A DNA stretch of 64,000 nucleotides from Ruania alkalisoli (GTDB lineage: Bacteria; Actinomycetota; Actinomycetes; Actinomycetales; Beutenbergiaceae), in the NCBI RefSeq assembly GCF_014960965.1, contig NZ_CP063169.1:3567581-3631580 (forward strand), given 5' to 3'. This document shows positions 1 to 8,650 of the stretch, piece after piece. Each line of letters starts with the position of its first letter. The first letter of the stretch is position 1. The position numbers and the translations under genes are program-made. The notes beneath the pieces were generated by a model that was not told the DNA's origin, did no database searches, and worked only from the letters and a program-made list of their open reading frames with translations.

Positions 1-206
1 ACGCCATATCGCGCGAAGGCGCAACCGCCGAGTTGTCTGAGGAACAAATCGAATCGGCCGTTCGTGACGCCACCTGTAAGCAAGAGACAGGGTTTCTGCG
101 AGAGTGGTCCTTCCTCCAGGCCCAGGAGGAGCACGAGCGCCTCGCGGAGCACCCGGGCCTCGTGACCGAGTACCTGGAGCTGCTGGATGCGGCCGCCAGC
201 ACGTAG
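1..206 (+). CDS. C-terminal fragment of a lipoprotein-family protein (5' end outside window)
   Basis: An open frame enters at the window edge and ends at TAG 204-206, giving 67 residues that finish in LLDAAAST. The fragment resembles the C-terminus of the next gene: both have an acidic helix (SEEQIESAV here, EEEIATAI there), a single Cys after a short spacer (DATCKQE / DAECKEV), and then an amphipathic helix. I infer tandem paralogues. Its stop lies 17 nt inside the next gene, so the two are probably co-translated. Function unknown; only the tail is visible. Confidence 0.7.
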   Translation, partial: AISREGATAELSEEQIESAVRDATCKQETGFLREWSFLQAQEEHERLAEHPGLVTEYLELLDAAAST

Positions 207-1083
207 GAGATGGCGCATCGCCACCGTCGTCACAGCAGCACTGGGGATCACATGCGCCGGAGGATGCACATCAGAGGAGCCAGCCCATCCACCGCCAGCG
301 TCGGAGTCCGTAGCGATCGAATCAGCCTGGAGCCTGCCGCTGGACCCGCTGCTATGGCCCGACCACGAATCTGAGACCGCGTTGTTCGATGCGGTGCAGC
401 TGGCGATCGGCCGTTGTATGGAGGCACGCGGCGTGGACTATCAGCCCGGATCGTACGAGCCGGGATCGTATCCAGCCTTCTACGGCATCGTCTCGCGCGA
501 GCGGGCTGCCGCCTCGGGCTACCGGCCGGCGCGCGCAGGTGGTGACCAAGAACCCGAGTCCGCGCCTGCCGAAGAACTCAATCGGGCATCAGTTGAGGCG
601 CTGATCGGCACTGGGACGAGCACGGTGGATATTCGCGCCGACGACGGTGAGTTGCTCGGAACCTACGATCCTGACTCCTGCCTCAGTTCTGGGACTGCCG
701 AGGTCCGGCCGGAGTGGGTAGAACTGGTCCAGCTCGAAGCACAGTTGCGATCGGTGATCAATCCGTCCATCGAGGCGTCGAACGATGATCCGGCCGTGCT
801 CGACGCATGGTCTGAATGGTCGGAGTGCATGGCGGCTCGCGGCCACACGTTCGAGACACCGTGGGCGCCGTACTACTCCGTCTGGCCCGGCGATGAGCCG
901 GGCGAGGAGGAGATCGCGACGGCCATCGCCGACGCGGAGTGCAAGGAAGTGACGCAGCTCATCCCGCTGTGGTCGTCGGTTCTCGCCGACATCCAGGGCG
1001 AGATGCTCGCCGAACTCATGCCGGGCGTCCTTGATCGATGGAGTGAGCTACGGGCTGCCGATGTCGAGCGGGTACAGACATGA
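187..1083 (+). CDS. Putative lipoprotein, first gene of MacAB-like operon
   Basis: 298 residues. The N-terminus has arginines (RPPARRRWR), a hydrophobic stretch and a lipobox-like AGGC at about residue 24-27, so export and lipid anchoring are likely. The mature part carries conserved-looking Cys in short motifs (GRCMEARG near 77, SECMAARG near 215, DAECKE near 248), which may form disulfides. The start at ATG 187 overlaps the upstream paralogue by 20 nt. The stop TGA 1081-1083 begins a chain of overlapping genes leading to the ABC exporter, so a role with that exporter is inferred. I do not recognise a named family. Confidence 0.7.
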   Translation: MRPPARRRWRIATVVTAALGITCAGGCTSEEPAHPPPASESVAIESAWSLPLDPLLWPDHESETALFDAVQLAIGRCMEARGVDYQPGSYEPGSYPAFYGIVSRERAAASGYRPARAGGDQEPESAPAEELNRASVEALIGTGTSTVDIRADDGELLGTYDPDSCLSSGTAEVRPEWVELVQLEAQLRSVINPSIEASNDDPAVLDAWSEWSECMAARGHTFETPWAPYYSVWPGDEPGEEEIATAIADAECKEVTQLIPLWSSVLADIQGEMLAELMPGVLDRWSELRAADVERVQT

Positions 1084-1126
1084 GCGGCGACCTCGGCAAG
1101 ACCGCCCCCGACGGAACGGACATCTG

Positions 1127-2290
1127 GTGAAGCGCCTCGCAAGGATCGTCGTCGCCCTGATCGTGGTGGCAGGCCTCGTGGTCGCAGGATGGGCCGCCCG
1201 CGGGGTGATCCAGACGCCCGCCGAGGCCTCACTTCCCGAACCCACACCGATCGCCGTCTTCACCGACGTCACGTCCGGCCCCATCTCCACCAGGCTGACC
1301 GGCTCCGGAACCATCCAGACCAGCGAGAGCACCTCGGTAGTGGCCAGCACCAGTGCCGGGCGCGCGGTGATCTCGGACACGCCGGTCGAGGTGGGTGAGG
1401 CTCTCCCCCTCTGCTCGGCGGCCATCGAGATCTCCGGGCGGCCCATCATCGCGCTTGAGGGAGTGGTGGTCTCCTATCGCGACCTAGGTCCGGGAATGAC
1501 GGGCGATGACGTCGAACAACTCCAAGTCGCCCTCGAAGCCTGTGGATATCCCCTCGTGACCGACGGGGTGTTCGGAGCCCAGACTGCCTCCGCAGTGCGC
1601 GAACTGTACGAATCCGCAGGCTACGACCCCCCGACGCGACCAGCCACACCGGAGAACACAGGCCCGGGGGACGACCCAGAAGCTGCCGACAACTCCGCGG
1701 AAGAGCCCGACGCCGGAGACAGCGCGCCGCAGGCGCCCCAACGCGAGGTGTACGTCCCGTTCAACGAGATCGCCTACCTGGACTCCAGCGGAGTCGTGTC
1801 ACAGGTCGCAGGCGTCAACAGCGTCGTCGGGGCCGATCCTGTCCTCACCGTTGACCATGGTGCGCTCACCTTCAGAGCCGAACTCACTGGCGCGGCGCGT
1901 GTGGCGATCACCACCGATGCCACGATGAGGATCGACATCGGCTCAGGTGTCGAGGTCGCCGTCCCAGACCTTCCCACAGCTCCCACGACAAACGGTGCGG
2001 GAGAGCCTGTCTTCCCTCTTGTGGTCCCTCTCGCCGACGACACGGACGCAACCCTGGCCGGCACGACGGCGTCCTATACGATCACCGTGAGCGATGGCGT
2101 CACGTATGAAACAGTCGTTCCCATCACCGCCCTGTACGACAGTGCCGCTGGGGAGACCTTCGTGCGGCTCAGGGATCCAGACGGCGGCTCCACTCCCGTA
2201 CCGGTCACAGTCACCGCATCCGCCGGCGGCCTGGCTGCGATCGACGGAGACATCGCTTCCGGGGATTCCGTCCAGGTCGGCTGGCAGTGA
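1127..2290 (+). CDS. Membrane-anchored peptidoglycan-binding adaptor (MacA/HlyD-like) of ABC exporter
   Basis: 387 residues from GTG 1127. An upstream ATG at 1031 would add 32 residues with poor context, whereas GTG 1127 follows a short reading frame in a GTGA overlap, the same junction type used by the next gene. Residues about 6-28 form one membrane anchor. Residues about 120-170 look like a peptidoglycan-binding type 1 domain (MTGDDVEQLQVALEACGY, then DGVFGAQT). An acidic Pro-rich linker follows, and then beta-rich membrane-fusion-like segments. This arrangement is known for actinobacterial partners of MacB-type transporters. Its probable job is linking the transporter to the wall or to a substrate lipoprotein. 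Confidence 0.75.
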   Translation: MKRLARIVVALIVVAGLVVAGWAARGVIQTPAEASLPEPTPIAVFTDVTSGPISTRLTGSGTIQTSESTSVVASTSAGRAVISDTPVEVGEALPLCSAAIEISGRPIIALEGVVVSYRDLGPGMTGDDVEQLQVALEACGYPLVTDGVFGAQTASAVRELYESAGYDPPTRPATPENTGPGDDPEAADNSAEEPDAGDSAPQAPQREVYVPFNEIAYLDSSGVVSQVAGVNSVVGADPVLTVDHGALTFRAELTGAARVAITTDATMRIDIGSGVEVAVPDLPTAPTTNGAGEPVFPLVVPLADDTDATLAGTTASYTITVSDGVTYETVVPITALYDSAAGETFVRLRDPDGGSTPVPVTVTASAGGLAAIDGDIASGDSVQVGWQ

Positions 2291-2976
2291 AGCGCGATAG
2301 GACCGGCCCGCCACCGCTGCGGCTGCAAGGCATCGAACGTATCTTCGGAGCGCAAGCACGCATCCGAGCCCTCGACGGCGTCGATCTCGAGATCGATCCC
2401 GGAGATTACCTCGCGATCACCGGTCGCTCCGGCGCAGGCAAGTCGACGCTGCTCAACGTCCTCGGACTGCTCGAGCAGCCGACCGCTGGTAGATACACCG
2501 TCGGAGACACCGAGGTCCGGGCCCTACGCGCTCGCCAGGTCGACCGTCTGCGCGGTGAGATCTTCGGCCTGGTGTTCCAGTCCTTCCACCTGCTCGACCA
2601 TCTTTCTGTCGCCCAGAACGTCGAGGTCGGCCTCACCTATGCAGGACTGCGGCGACAAGAGGCCCTCCAAAGGGTCGAGGCTGTCGTCGAGAAGGTCGGG
2701 CTCTCTCACCGACTACGTGAGCGGGCTGCCACGCTGAGCGGCGGAGAAAGACAGCGCGTCGCGATCGCACGCACGTTGGCCCGATCGCCGGCCATCCTGC
2801 TGGCCGATGAACCCACCGGAAACCTCGACGAAAGTAACGCTGAAGCAGTGCTTGGGCTGCTGGACGACGTCCACGCCCAGGGTGTGACGGTCATCGTGGT
2901 CACACACGACGAGATGACAGCAGAACACGCCCAGCGGCGCATCGTCGTCCGCGATGGACGGATCGAGCGACTATGA
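2287..2976 (+). CDS. ABC transporter ATP-binding protein (MacB/LolD type)
   Basis: 229 residues, GTG start in a GTGA overlap with the adaptor gene. Complete nucleotide-binding domain: Walker A GRSGAGKST (46-54), signature LSGGE (150-154), Walker B ILLADE (170-175) and switch His in VTHDE (207). Length and sequence fit the LolD/MacB/FtsE group that energises mechanotransmission-type exporters rather than importers. It should pair with the permease that follows, whose ATG overlaps this stop (ATGA). Confidence 0.93.
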   Translation: MKRDRTGPPPLRLQGIERIFGAQARIRALDGVDLEIDPGDYLAITGRSGAGKSTLLNVLGLLEQPTAGRYTVGDTEVRALRARQVDRLRGEIFGLVFQSFHLLDHLSVAQNVEVGLTYAGLRRQEALQRVEAVVEKVGLSHRLRERAATLSGGERQRVAIARTLARSPAILLADEPTGNLDESNAEAVLGLLDDVHAQGVTVIVVTHDEMTAEHAQRRIVVRDGRIERL

Positions 2977-4175
2977 GGCTTCGACGCCCTCCCGGACACG
3001 CTGCCCGGGTGTTCGCTGCGACCGTGCGCCAGGCCGCCGGGTCTGTTCTCGCGAGACCCTCGCGGAGTATCCTCACGGCCATCGGAGTGGCAATCGGTGT
3101 CGCAGCGTTCGTCGCCAGTATGGGGCTGGCAGCCACGCTGGACGCCGAGGTCAACGCCACCTTCGACGATCTCCGGGCGACCCGCCTCACGGTCCAAGAC
3201 ACGCGATCCATCCCCGTGGATCCCCTCTTCGATGTCCGTACTCTCGACAACACCGTCGCGGAATTGCCCGGTGTCGTAGCCGGCGGCACCATGACGGATC
3301 TGGCCTCGGCACAGGTGAGCGCCAGCACCACCGGGTCACCGGTTGACGTCGGCGTCGTTGTTGCCTCACGCGGCGCACTTGACGCTGCGCTCGTGACCAT
3401 CGCGGACGGCCGGCTCTACGACTCGGCCACCGACAGGGCAGGAACGCCCGTCGCACTGGTCGGCGCAGGCGCGGCCGAGCTTCTCGGCCTTGTGGACGCT
3501 GAACCCGGCCAGATGCTCACCATCGACGAGCGGTCCGTGGCGCTAGCCGGCGTGCTCGACAGCCCAGGATCGGAATCCCAGCTCAGCCACTCGATCATGT
3601 TGAGTCCAGCATCTGCGTCGATGCTCGATTACCAGCTTCCACAGGAGCTCAGCGCGCTCGTCCGGACTGAATCGGGGGCTGCCGCAAGCGTGGCGTCAGC
3701 CCTACCACTCGCGATACGCCCGGCGGAGCCGACTGCCGTCGGCGTCTCCCGCCCTCCTGAGCCTGAGAGCCTCCGGTCTGGAGTCCAAGGTTCCCTGGAC
3801 ATCATGGGTCTGGGTCTCGCGGCCCTGTCCCTCCTCGTGGGAGGCCTCGGGATCATGAACGCGATGGTGACCGCCGTCAGTCAACGCAGAGGCGAGATCG
3901 GGCTGCGTCGCGCCCTGGGCGCACGCCCTGGGCACATCGTCACGCTCATTGTCGCGGAGGGTTCCATCATCGGCCTGCTGGGCGCGGTCATCGGCACCGC
4001 GACAGGGTTGAGCGCCATGATCGTCGTTGGGCTCGTCAGCCCCTGGGCGCCGGTCCTAGCACAGTGGGTGTGGCTGGCTGCTCCGGGCATCGGGCTGGCC
4101 CTCGGGGCTCTCGCGGGCATCTACCCCGCCCGAACCTCTGCACGTCTCAGCCCTGCGGAGGCGCTCCGGCAATAG
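2973..4175 (+). CDS. MacB/FtsX-family ABC permease
   Basis: 400 residues, ATGA overlap with the ATPase gene. One N-terminal membrane segment (about residues 32-55) is followed by a roughly 210-residue extracytoplasmic domain and then three C-terminal membrane segments (about 275-300, 328-352, 362-385). This is the four-segment FtsX/MacB topology. The segment NAMVTAVSQRRGEIGLRRAL is the typical coupling-helix region of this family. With the preceding three genes it forms a lipoprotein-adaptor-ATPase-permease unit. The substrate cannot be told; export or envelope stress functions are typical. Confidence 0.9.
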   Translation: MRLRRPPGHAARVFAATVRQAAGSVLARPSRSILTAIGVAIGVAAFVASMGLAATLDAEVNATFDDLRATRLTVQDTRSIPVDPLFDVRTLDNTVAELPGVVAGGTMTDLASAQVSASTTGSPVDVGVVVASRGALDAALVTIADGRLYDSATDRAGTPVALVGAGAAELLGLVDAEPGQMLTIDERSVALAGVLDSPGSESQLSHSIMLSPASASMLDYQLPQELSALVRTESGAAASVASALPLAIRPAEPTAVGVSRPPEPESLRSGVQGSLDIMGLGLAALSLLVGGLGIMNAMVTAVSQRRGEIGLRRALGARPGHIVTLIVAEGSIIGLLGAVIGTATGLSAMIVVGLVSPWAPVLAQWVWLAAPGIGLALGALAGIYPARTSARLSPAEALRQ

Positions 4176-4193
4176 TGCGCTCCGCAGCATGCG

Positions 4194-4370
4194 TCACCGC
4201 AACTGCGCCCGCGGGACCCAGCCCTCGATCGCACCCTCAACCGATTCCTTCGAGGCCAGATCAACTCCAACGACCGGGCCGGTGTCGCCTGAGAACACCG
4301 GGAGGGACGCTGGAGGGCACTGCTGCTCCGTCTCGACCAGGACCCGGTGCAGCGACTCGTCGATGTTCAT
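4194..4370 (-). CDS. Small hypothetical protein, 58 aa
   Basis: This reverse-strand frame starts at ATG 4370, or at an in-frame GTG four codons upstream (4382). It has almost uniform G/C at third codon positions, as real genes here do, and it overlaps no other gene. The predicted product starts MNIDESLHRV and ends GWVPRAQLR. It is acidic and soluble, with no membrane segment. No Shine-Dalgarno at the usual distance is visible (AGG directly abuts the ATG). It is convergent with the MacB-like permease gene. I recognise no family. Confidence 0.5.
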   Translation of the reverse strand: MNIDESLHRVLVETEQQCPPASLPVFSGDTGPVVGVDLASKESVEGAIEGWVPRAQLR

Positions 4371-4461
4371 CCTGATTCGCACACAACTACGGTACCGAGC
4401 GTGCGCATCGCCTGCATCACTCCCTTCACGCCCCTTCCGCCCCTCGAGGCATCCCACAGCC

Positions 4462-4491
4462 TTGACCAGCCCAACCGGCGCACCGTATGCT
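4462..4491 (+). promoter_or_regulatory. Candidate sigma-70-type promoter for the 4.57 kb dehydrogenase operon
   Basis: TTGACC at 4462-4467 and TATGCT at 4486-4491 are separated by 18 nt, a good -35/-10 pair for a vegetative sigma factor. The predicted transcription start falls inside the palindrome at 4494-4507, as expected of a repressor-controlled promoter. Confidence 0.55.
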
Positions 4492-4493
4492 GC

Positions 4494-4507
4494 GGAAAGC
4501 GCATTCC
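4494..4507. promoter_or_regulatory. LacI-type operator candidate
   Basis: GGAAAGCGCATTCC is an imperfect palindrome with the central CG and AA/TT flanks usual for LacI-family sites. It lies just after the -10 box, about 60 nt before the dehydrogenase start. A near copy (GGCAAGCGCTTTCC, opposite strand) lies before the SDR gene at 29147-29160, so the two operons may share a regulator. Confidence 0.5.
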
Positions 4508-4567
4508 GCTCGTGGCCTGGCCCTAGCGAGACCGCAGCCACGCACCCCCGATCCTTCAGGAGCACCT

Positions 4568-5731
4568 ATGAGCACCCGCACCCTGCGCATCGCGATGAAC
4601 GGCATCACCGGCCGGATGGGCTATCGCCAGCACCTGCTCCGGTCGATCCTGCCGATCCGCGACCAGGGCGGGATCACGCTCGCCGACGGCACCAAGGTGC
4701 AGGTGGAGCCGATCCTCGTGGGCCGCCGCGAGAACGCCCTCGCCGAGATCGCCGCCGAGCACAACATCGCTGAGTACACCACCGACCTGGACGCCATCGT
4801 CACCGACGAGCGCACCGACATCGTCTTCGACGCCTCGATGACCAGCCTACGCCCGGCCACCCTGACCAAGGCGATGAAGGCCGGCAAGCACATCTTCACC
4901 GAGAAGCCCACCGCCGAGACCCTGGACGAGGCCATCGAGCTGGCCCGCCTGCGCGCCGAGACCGGAGTCACCGCCGGAGTCGTCCACGACAAGCTGTACC
5001 TGCCTGGCCTGGTCAAGCTCCGCCGTCTGGTGGACGAGGGCTTCTTCGGCCGCATTCTCTCCCTGCGTGGGGAGTTCGGCTACTGGGTGTTCGAGGGCGA
5101 GCACCAGGCCGCCCAGCGCCCGAGCTGGAACTATCGCTCCGAGGACGGCGGCGGCATGACCACCGACATGTTCTGCCACTGGAACTACGTGCTCGAGGGC
5201 ATCCTCGGCTCGGTCAAGTCGGTGACCGCGAAGACCATCACCCACATCCCCACCCGCTGGGACGAGAAGGGCGCCGAGTACGCCGCCACCGCCGACGACG
5301 CCGCCTACGGCATCTTCGAGGTCGCCGGCCCGGGCGGGGAGGACATCGTCGCCCAGATCAACTCCTCCTGGGCGGTACGCGTCTACCGTGACGAGCTCGT
5401 CGAGTTCCAGGTGGACGGCACCCATGGTTCTGCGGTGGCCGGCCTGAACAAGTGCGTCGCTCAGCAGCGCGCCCACACCCCGAAGCCCGTCTGGAACCCC
5501 GACCTGCCGGTCACCGAGTCCTTCCGCGACCAGTGGATGGAGGTGCCCGCCAACGGCGACCTCGACAACGGCTTCAAGGCCCAGTGGGAGGAATTCCTGC
5601 GCGACGTGCTCGCCGGCCGCGAGCACCGCTACGACCTCCTCTCCGCCGCGCGTGGCGTGCAGCTGGCCGAGGCCGGGCTTGCCTCGTCCGCGGAGGGCAA
5701 GCGCGTCGAGCTGAAGCAGATCTCCCTGTGA
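4568..5731 (+). CDS. Gfo/Idh/MocA family oxidoreductase
   Basis: 387 residues from ATG 4568, preceded by AGGAG at a normal distance; the open frame runs further upstream but without codon bias. The N-terminus is a short beta strand and NAD(P)-binding turn (IAMNGITGRMG), and EKPTAET is the conserved Lys-containing catalytic motif of the family. The C-terminal half is the alpha/beta substrate domain. Such enzymes oxidise or reduce hydroxyls of sugars, inositols or sugar acids; the substrate cannot be read here. It is coupled (TGATG) to a TIM-barrel isomerase, a common pair in carbohydrate catabolism. Confidence 0.85.
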   Translation: MSTRTLRIAMNGITGRMGYRQHLLRSILPIRDQGGITLADGTKVQVEPILVGRRENALAEIAAEHNIAEYTTDLDAIVTDERTDIVFDASMTSLRPATLTKAMKAGKHIFTEKPTAETLDEAIELARLRAETGVTAGVVHDKLYLPGLVKLRRLVDEGFFGRILSLRGEFGYWVFEGEHQAAQRPSWNYRSEDGGGMTTDMFCHWNYVLEGILGSVKSVTAKTITHIPTRWDEKGAEYAATADDAAYGIFEVAGPGGEDIVAQINSSWAVRVYRDELVEFQVDGTHGSAVAGLNKCVAQQRAHTPKPVWNPDLPVTESFRDQWMEVPANGDLDNGFKAQWEEFLRDVLAGREHRYDLLSAARGVQLAEAGLASSAEGKRVELKQISL

Positions 5732-6642
5732 TGACCAGCACCGCAACGATTCCCGACGGCGCAACGTCCGTGACTGACCTGTCTCGCCTCTCCCTCAACA
5801 CGGCCACCACGAAGGCCCTGACCCTCGCTGAGGCGGTCGAGGTGGCCGCCGAGGCCGGGCTGGGCGCCGTGGGGCTGTGGCGGGACCGGGTAGCCGAGGC
5901 CGGCGTCGAGAACGCGGCGAAGATCGTGGCAGACGCGGGCCTGCGGGTCTCCTCGCTGTGCCGCGGCGGGTTCCTCACCGCGGCGGATGAGTCCGGTCAG
6001 TCCGAGGCACTCGGTGACAACCGTGCGGCGATCGTCGAGGCCGCCACACTCGGTACGTCCGAGCTGATCATGGTGGTCGGCGGGCTGCCTGCGGCCAGCA
6101 CTCCCGGCGGCCCGGCCCAGCTCGATGGTGACAAGGACATCGTCGCGGCCCGCACCCGGGTGGCGAACCGCATCGCCGAGCTCGCGCCGTTCGCGGCCGA
6201 GCATGGCGTGCGGCTGGTGCTGGAACCGTTGCACCCGATCTTCGCCGCCGACCGGGCCGTGCTGTCCACACTGGGGCAGTGCCTCGACCTGGCGACGGAG
6301 TTCCCACCCGAGCAGGTGGGCGTGGTGGTCGACACCTATCACGTGTGGTGGGACCCGGCCCTGCGCGACCAGATCGCGCGGGCGGGCCGGGAGAACCGGA
6401 TCGCCTCCTACCAGGTGTGCGACTGGATCCTGCCGCTGGCAGCCGACCCGCTGCTCTCACGCGGGTTCATGGGCGACGGGTACATCGACTTCCCCACGAT
6501 CACCCGGTGGGTGAGCGAAGCCGGGTACACCGGGGACGTGGAGGTGGAGATCTTCAACCAGGAGATCTGGAATGCACCCGGTGCACAGACTGTTGCCACC
6601 ATGGCCGAGCGGTACAGCCGACTCGTTCACCCCTACCTCTGA
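5731..6642 (+). CDS. Sugar phosphate isomerase/epimerase family protein (AP-endonuclease-2 fold)
   Basis: 303 residues, ATG 5731 overlapping the upstream stop by one base. The sequence fits a xylose-isomerase-like TIM barrel: VRLVLEPLHPIFAADR, then GVVVDTYHVWWD and a late VEVEIFNQEIW, the places where metal-binding Glu, Asp, His and Glu are expected. Members include inosose dehydratases, hydroxypyruvate isomerases and ketose epimerases; which one cannot be told. Cotranscription with the Gfo/Idh/MocA gene suggests successive steps on one sugar or polyol. Confidence 0.82.
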   Translation: MTSTATIPDGATSVTDLSRLSLNTATTKALTLAEAVEVAAEAGLGAVGLWRDRVAEAGVENAAKIVADAGLRVSSLCRGGFLTAADESGQSEALGDNRAAIVEAATLGTSELIMVVGGLPAASTPGGPAQLDGDKDIVAARTRVANRIAELAPFAAEHGVRLVLEPLHPIFAADRAVLSTLGQCLDLATEFPPEQVGVVVDTYHVWWDPALRDQIARAGRENRIASYQVCDWILPLAADPLLSRGFMGDGYIDFPTITRWVSEAGYTGDVEVEIFNQEIWNAPGAQTVATMAERYSRLVHPYL

Positions 6643-6682
6643 GGCGCCGAGTTCGCCCCAATTCTGGCCTGCGCGGTCAGGT

Positions 6683-6712
6683 GCGCCCCATCCACGATCG
6701 TGGGTGGGGCGC
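6683..6712. terminator. Rho-independent terminator after the isomerase gene
   Basis: A 30-nt near-perfect palindrome (GCGCCCCA ... TGGGGCGC, centre ACGATCGT, one mismatched pair) is followed by CTTGTTGT. It starts about 40 nt after the isomerase stop. The sequence between it and the next gene (6713-6858) shows only a possible TAGGAT -10 box near 6788. Confidence 0.75.
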
Positions 6713-6858
6713 CTTGTTGTCCGGACGCGCGAATCAGGAATGTGGACCGTCTGCGGCAGCCGAGTGGCGAGTGCCGCGATCCTGCTTAGGATGGGACTCA
6801 GGGGAGTTGCTAGGGGAATGTGGTCCAGCACAGTTCGCACACCGACGAGGAGGCGACG

Positions 6859-7224
6859 ATGACGGACGCAACTGGTAGCACCGAGCCCATCGCTGAGGTT
6901 CGCGAAGGGATGACGGTCTTCGACTCCAGCGGAGAGAAGGTCGGCACAGTGAGGGACGTCCAGATGGGCGATCCGCAGGCCGTCACGGCACAGGGCCAGG
7001 GCGGCGGTGGTGAGAACGGCAATGTCGTGACCTACCTTGCTGAGGCGTTCCGCCCCGGGAGCCTCGACGACACTGTCAGGGAGCGGCTCGCTCGCCTCGG
7101 CTTCGTCCGGATCGACTCGAGCGGACTGTTCCACCGGGACCGCTACACCACCAGCGACGAGATCGCCGCCGTGGAGGATGACGCCGTGCACCTCTCGGTC
7201 CCGGGCGACCAGCTCATCCATTGA
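6859..7224 (+). CDS. DUF2171/PRC-barrel-like protein
   Basis: 121 residues from ATG 6859, behind a strong GAGGAGG. Two beta-rich motifs are visible: EGMTVFDSSGEKVGTVRDV near the N-terminus, and an RLGFVRIDSSG...DRYTTSDEIAAVEDD...LSVPGD half near the C-terminus. That is the pattern of DUF2171/PRC-barrel proteins, small cytosolic proteins of unknown function. A Gly/Gln-rich loop lies between the halves. No signal peptide. It precedes the beta-propeller array in the same direction but is separated from it by a probable leaderless promoter. Confidence 0.75.
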   Translation: MTDATGSTEPIAEVREGMTVFDSSGEKVGTVRDVQMGDPQAVTAQGQGGGGENGNVVTYLAEAFRPGSLDDTVRERLARLGFVRIDSSGLFHRDRYTTSDEIAAVEDDAVHLSVPGDQLIH

Positions 7225-7270
7225 TGCCATCACAGTAGCCCGCGTTCGCTGAGCACCACGGCGCACGCGT

Positions 7271-7276
7271 CATGAT
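7271..7276 (+). promoter_or_regulatory. -10 box of probable leaderless promoter, paralogue 1
   Basis: CATGAT ends exactly 6 nt before ATG 7283, so transcription would begin at the A of the start codon. No Shine-Dalgarno is present. Identical boxes at identical spacing precede paralogues 2 and 5. Confidence 0.5.
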
Positions 7277-7282
7277 GGTGTG

Positions 7283-8569
7283 ATGGGGAGAAGGGACGAG
7301 GACGAGTTCACGCTCGGGGGCGAGGTATCCGGGAGCCCACCACGCAACGATCCCCGACGGCGCAGGGCCCGTAGTTCGGTCGGCTCACCATGGCTGTGGG
7401 GCACCACGGCCGTCGCCTTGATCGCGGCCGGGATCGCCACCTCCCCTGGCGGGGAACGTCCCGAACCTCGACCACCGGCAACAGCGTGGACCGTTCAGAT
7501 CACCGAGGGCCGCGCACCCCAGGTGTGGGCGATCGAGAATCAGGCTCTGGTCACCACCGTCACCGGCGTCACCGCCTTCGATGCCGCCACCGGTGATGAG
7601 GTGTGGTCCGTGCCGCTGGCGGACCCTGCCTGCACCGAGGCCGATGGCGAACTCACCTGCGTGCACGGCGAAGGCGAGGACGCCACCATCGCGACCATCA
7701 CCGCGGCCGGTGAGGTGACAGAGCAGGCATTCCCGTTCGCTGCGGTGGCCGTGTCGGTCGGTGACGCTCTGCTCGTGGCCGGTGGGACGCCGTCGGGAGA
7801 ACCGTGGGTGGAACGCTACGACGCAGGCGAGACCGAGCGCACGTGGCGGGCGGGATACGACCACCCCGTGGGTGAGGACCGGTGGGCGCGAGCAATCCTC
7901 AGTCAGGGCGTTGCCACCTTCTACACTCCGATGACCGATCCGGAGACGTTCGTTCCGATGATGGCGGTGGATGCCTCCACAGGTGAACTCAGGCCGGTGG
8001 TCATCCCGACACCGCGAGGCTACCTAGTCGGTATGAATGCCGACGTGGAGCGGAACCTTGACCAGCTTGTCCCGGCTGCGGGTCCGGGACTCGACCTCCC
8101 GGACCATCCCGACGCCGTGCTCACGACCGAGGGAGTCCTCACCAGCCCGGAAGGTGACACGGTGTATGCGAGCGGCGGAAGCACCGTGGTCGCCGTGCTC
8201 CGGACAGACCTGCTGGAGTGGGCGTTCATCCCACCCGAGGAACCGTGGGAACCGTCGACACTGCCTGAGGAGTTGCCCGGCGTGGTCCGTCGCGTGGACA
8301 TCACCACCGGGGAGACCAGCTGGAGCACCCCGACCGAGTCACTCGTCGGCTGCCCGTGCACCATCAACAACACGACGGCGGTGTTGGTCAGCAGCAACTG
8401 GAGCCAAGGAGAGGGCCAGTTCGGCGTCGAATCGATCCACGGTTTCGACCTCGACACCGGCAACGCGGAGTGGTCGATCCCGTTGGCGGTGGCCCCGGAG
8501 GCGATCGCGTCAGATGACCGTCACATCTACGTACTCAGCGACGGCACCGTGACCGCGTATGCGGATTGA
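7283..8569 (+). CDS. Membrane-anchored PQQ-like beta-propeller protein, array paralogue 1
   Basis: 428 residues from ATG 7283 (a GTG lies just before it; ATG matches the paralogues). The cytoplasmic N-terminus carries an acidic RRDEDEF tag and a basic stretch (DPRRRRARS), then one membrane segment (about 36-56). The outer domain repeats the PQQ-like blade pattern, for example FDAATGDEVWSVP and VDITTGETSW. Cys pairs: DPACTEADGELTC, and a CPC motif in the fourth quarter. It is separated from paralogues 2-6 by the reverse-strand HNH gene. Function unknown; a cell-surface beta-propeller, perhaps a sensor or scaffold, is likely. Confidence 0.8.
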   Translation: MGRRDEDEFTLGGEVSGSPPRNDPRRRRARSSVGSPWLWGTTAVALIAAGIATSPGGERPEPRPPATAWTVQITEGRAPQVWAIENQALVTTVTGVTAFDAATGDEVWSVPLADPACTEADGELTCVHGEGEDATIATITAAGEVTEQAFPFAAVAVSVGDALLVAGGTPSGEPWVERYDAGETERTWRAGYDHPVGEDRWARAILSQGVATFYTPMTDPETFVPMMAVDASTGELRPVVIPTPRGYLVGMNADVERNLDQLVPAAGPGLDLPDHPDAVLTTEGVLTSPEGDTVYASGGSTVVAVLRTDLLEWAFIPPEEPWEPSTLPEELPGVVRRVDITTGETSWSTPTESLVGCPCTINNTTAVLVSSNWSQGEGQFGVESIHGFDLDTGNAEWSIPLAVAPEAIASDDRHIYVLSDGTVTAYAD

Positions 8570-8650
8570 CGTGGCAGTGGCCGGACCCGGTCTCGACGCG
8601 CCGGTGTCCCCGTCGACGAGGCAGTGTCGGCGGGGTCCGGGGCGGGGTGG

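Noticed and set aside
4189-4773. 194-codon forward frame over the Gfo/Idh start
   Set aside because: Poor codon bias before 4568; the frame opposes the clear NAD-binding reading frame and the small reverse ORF.
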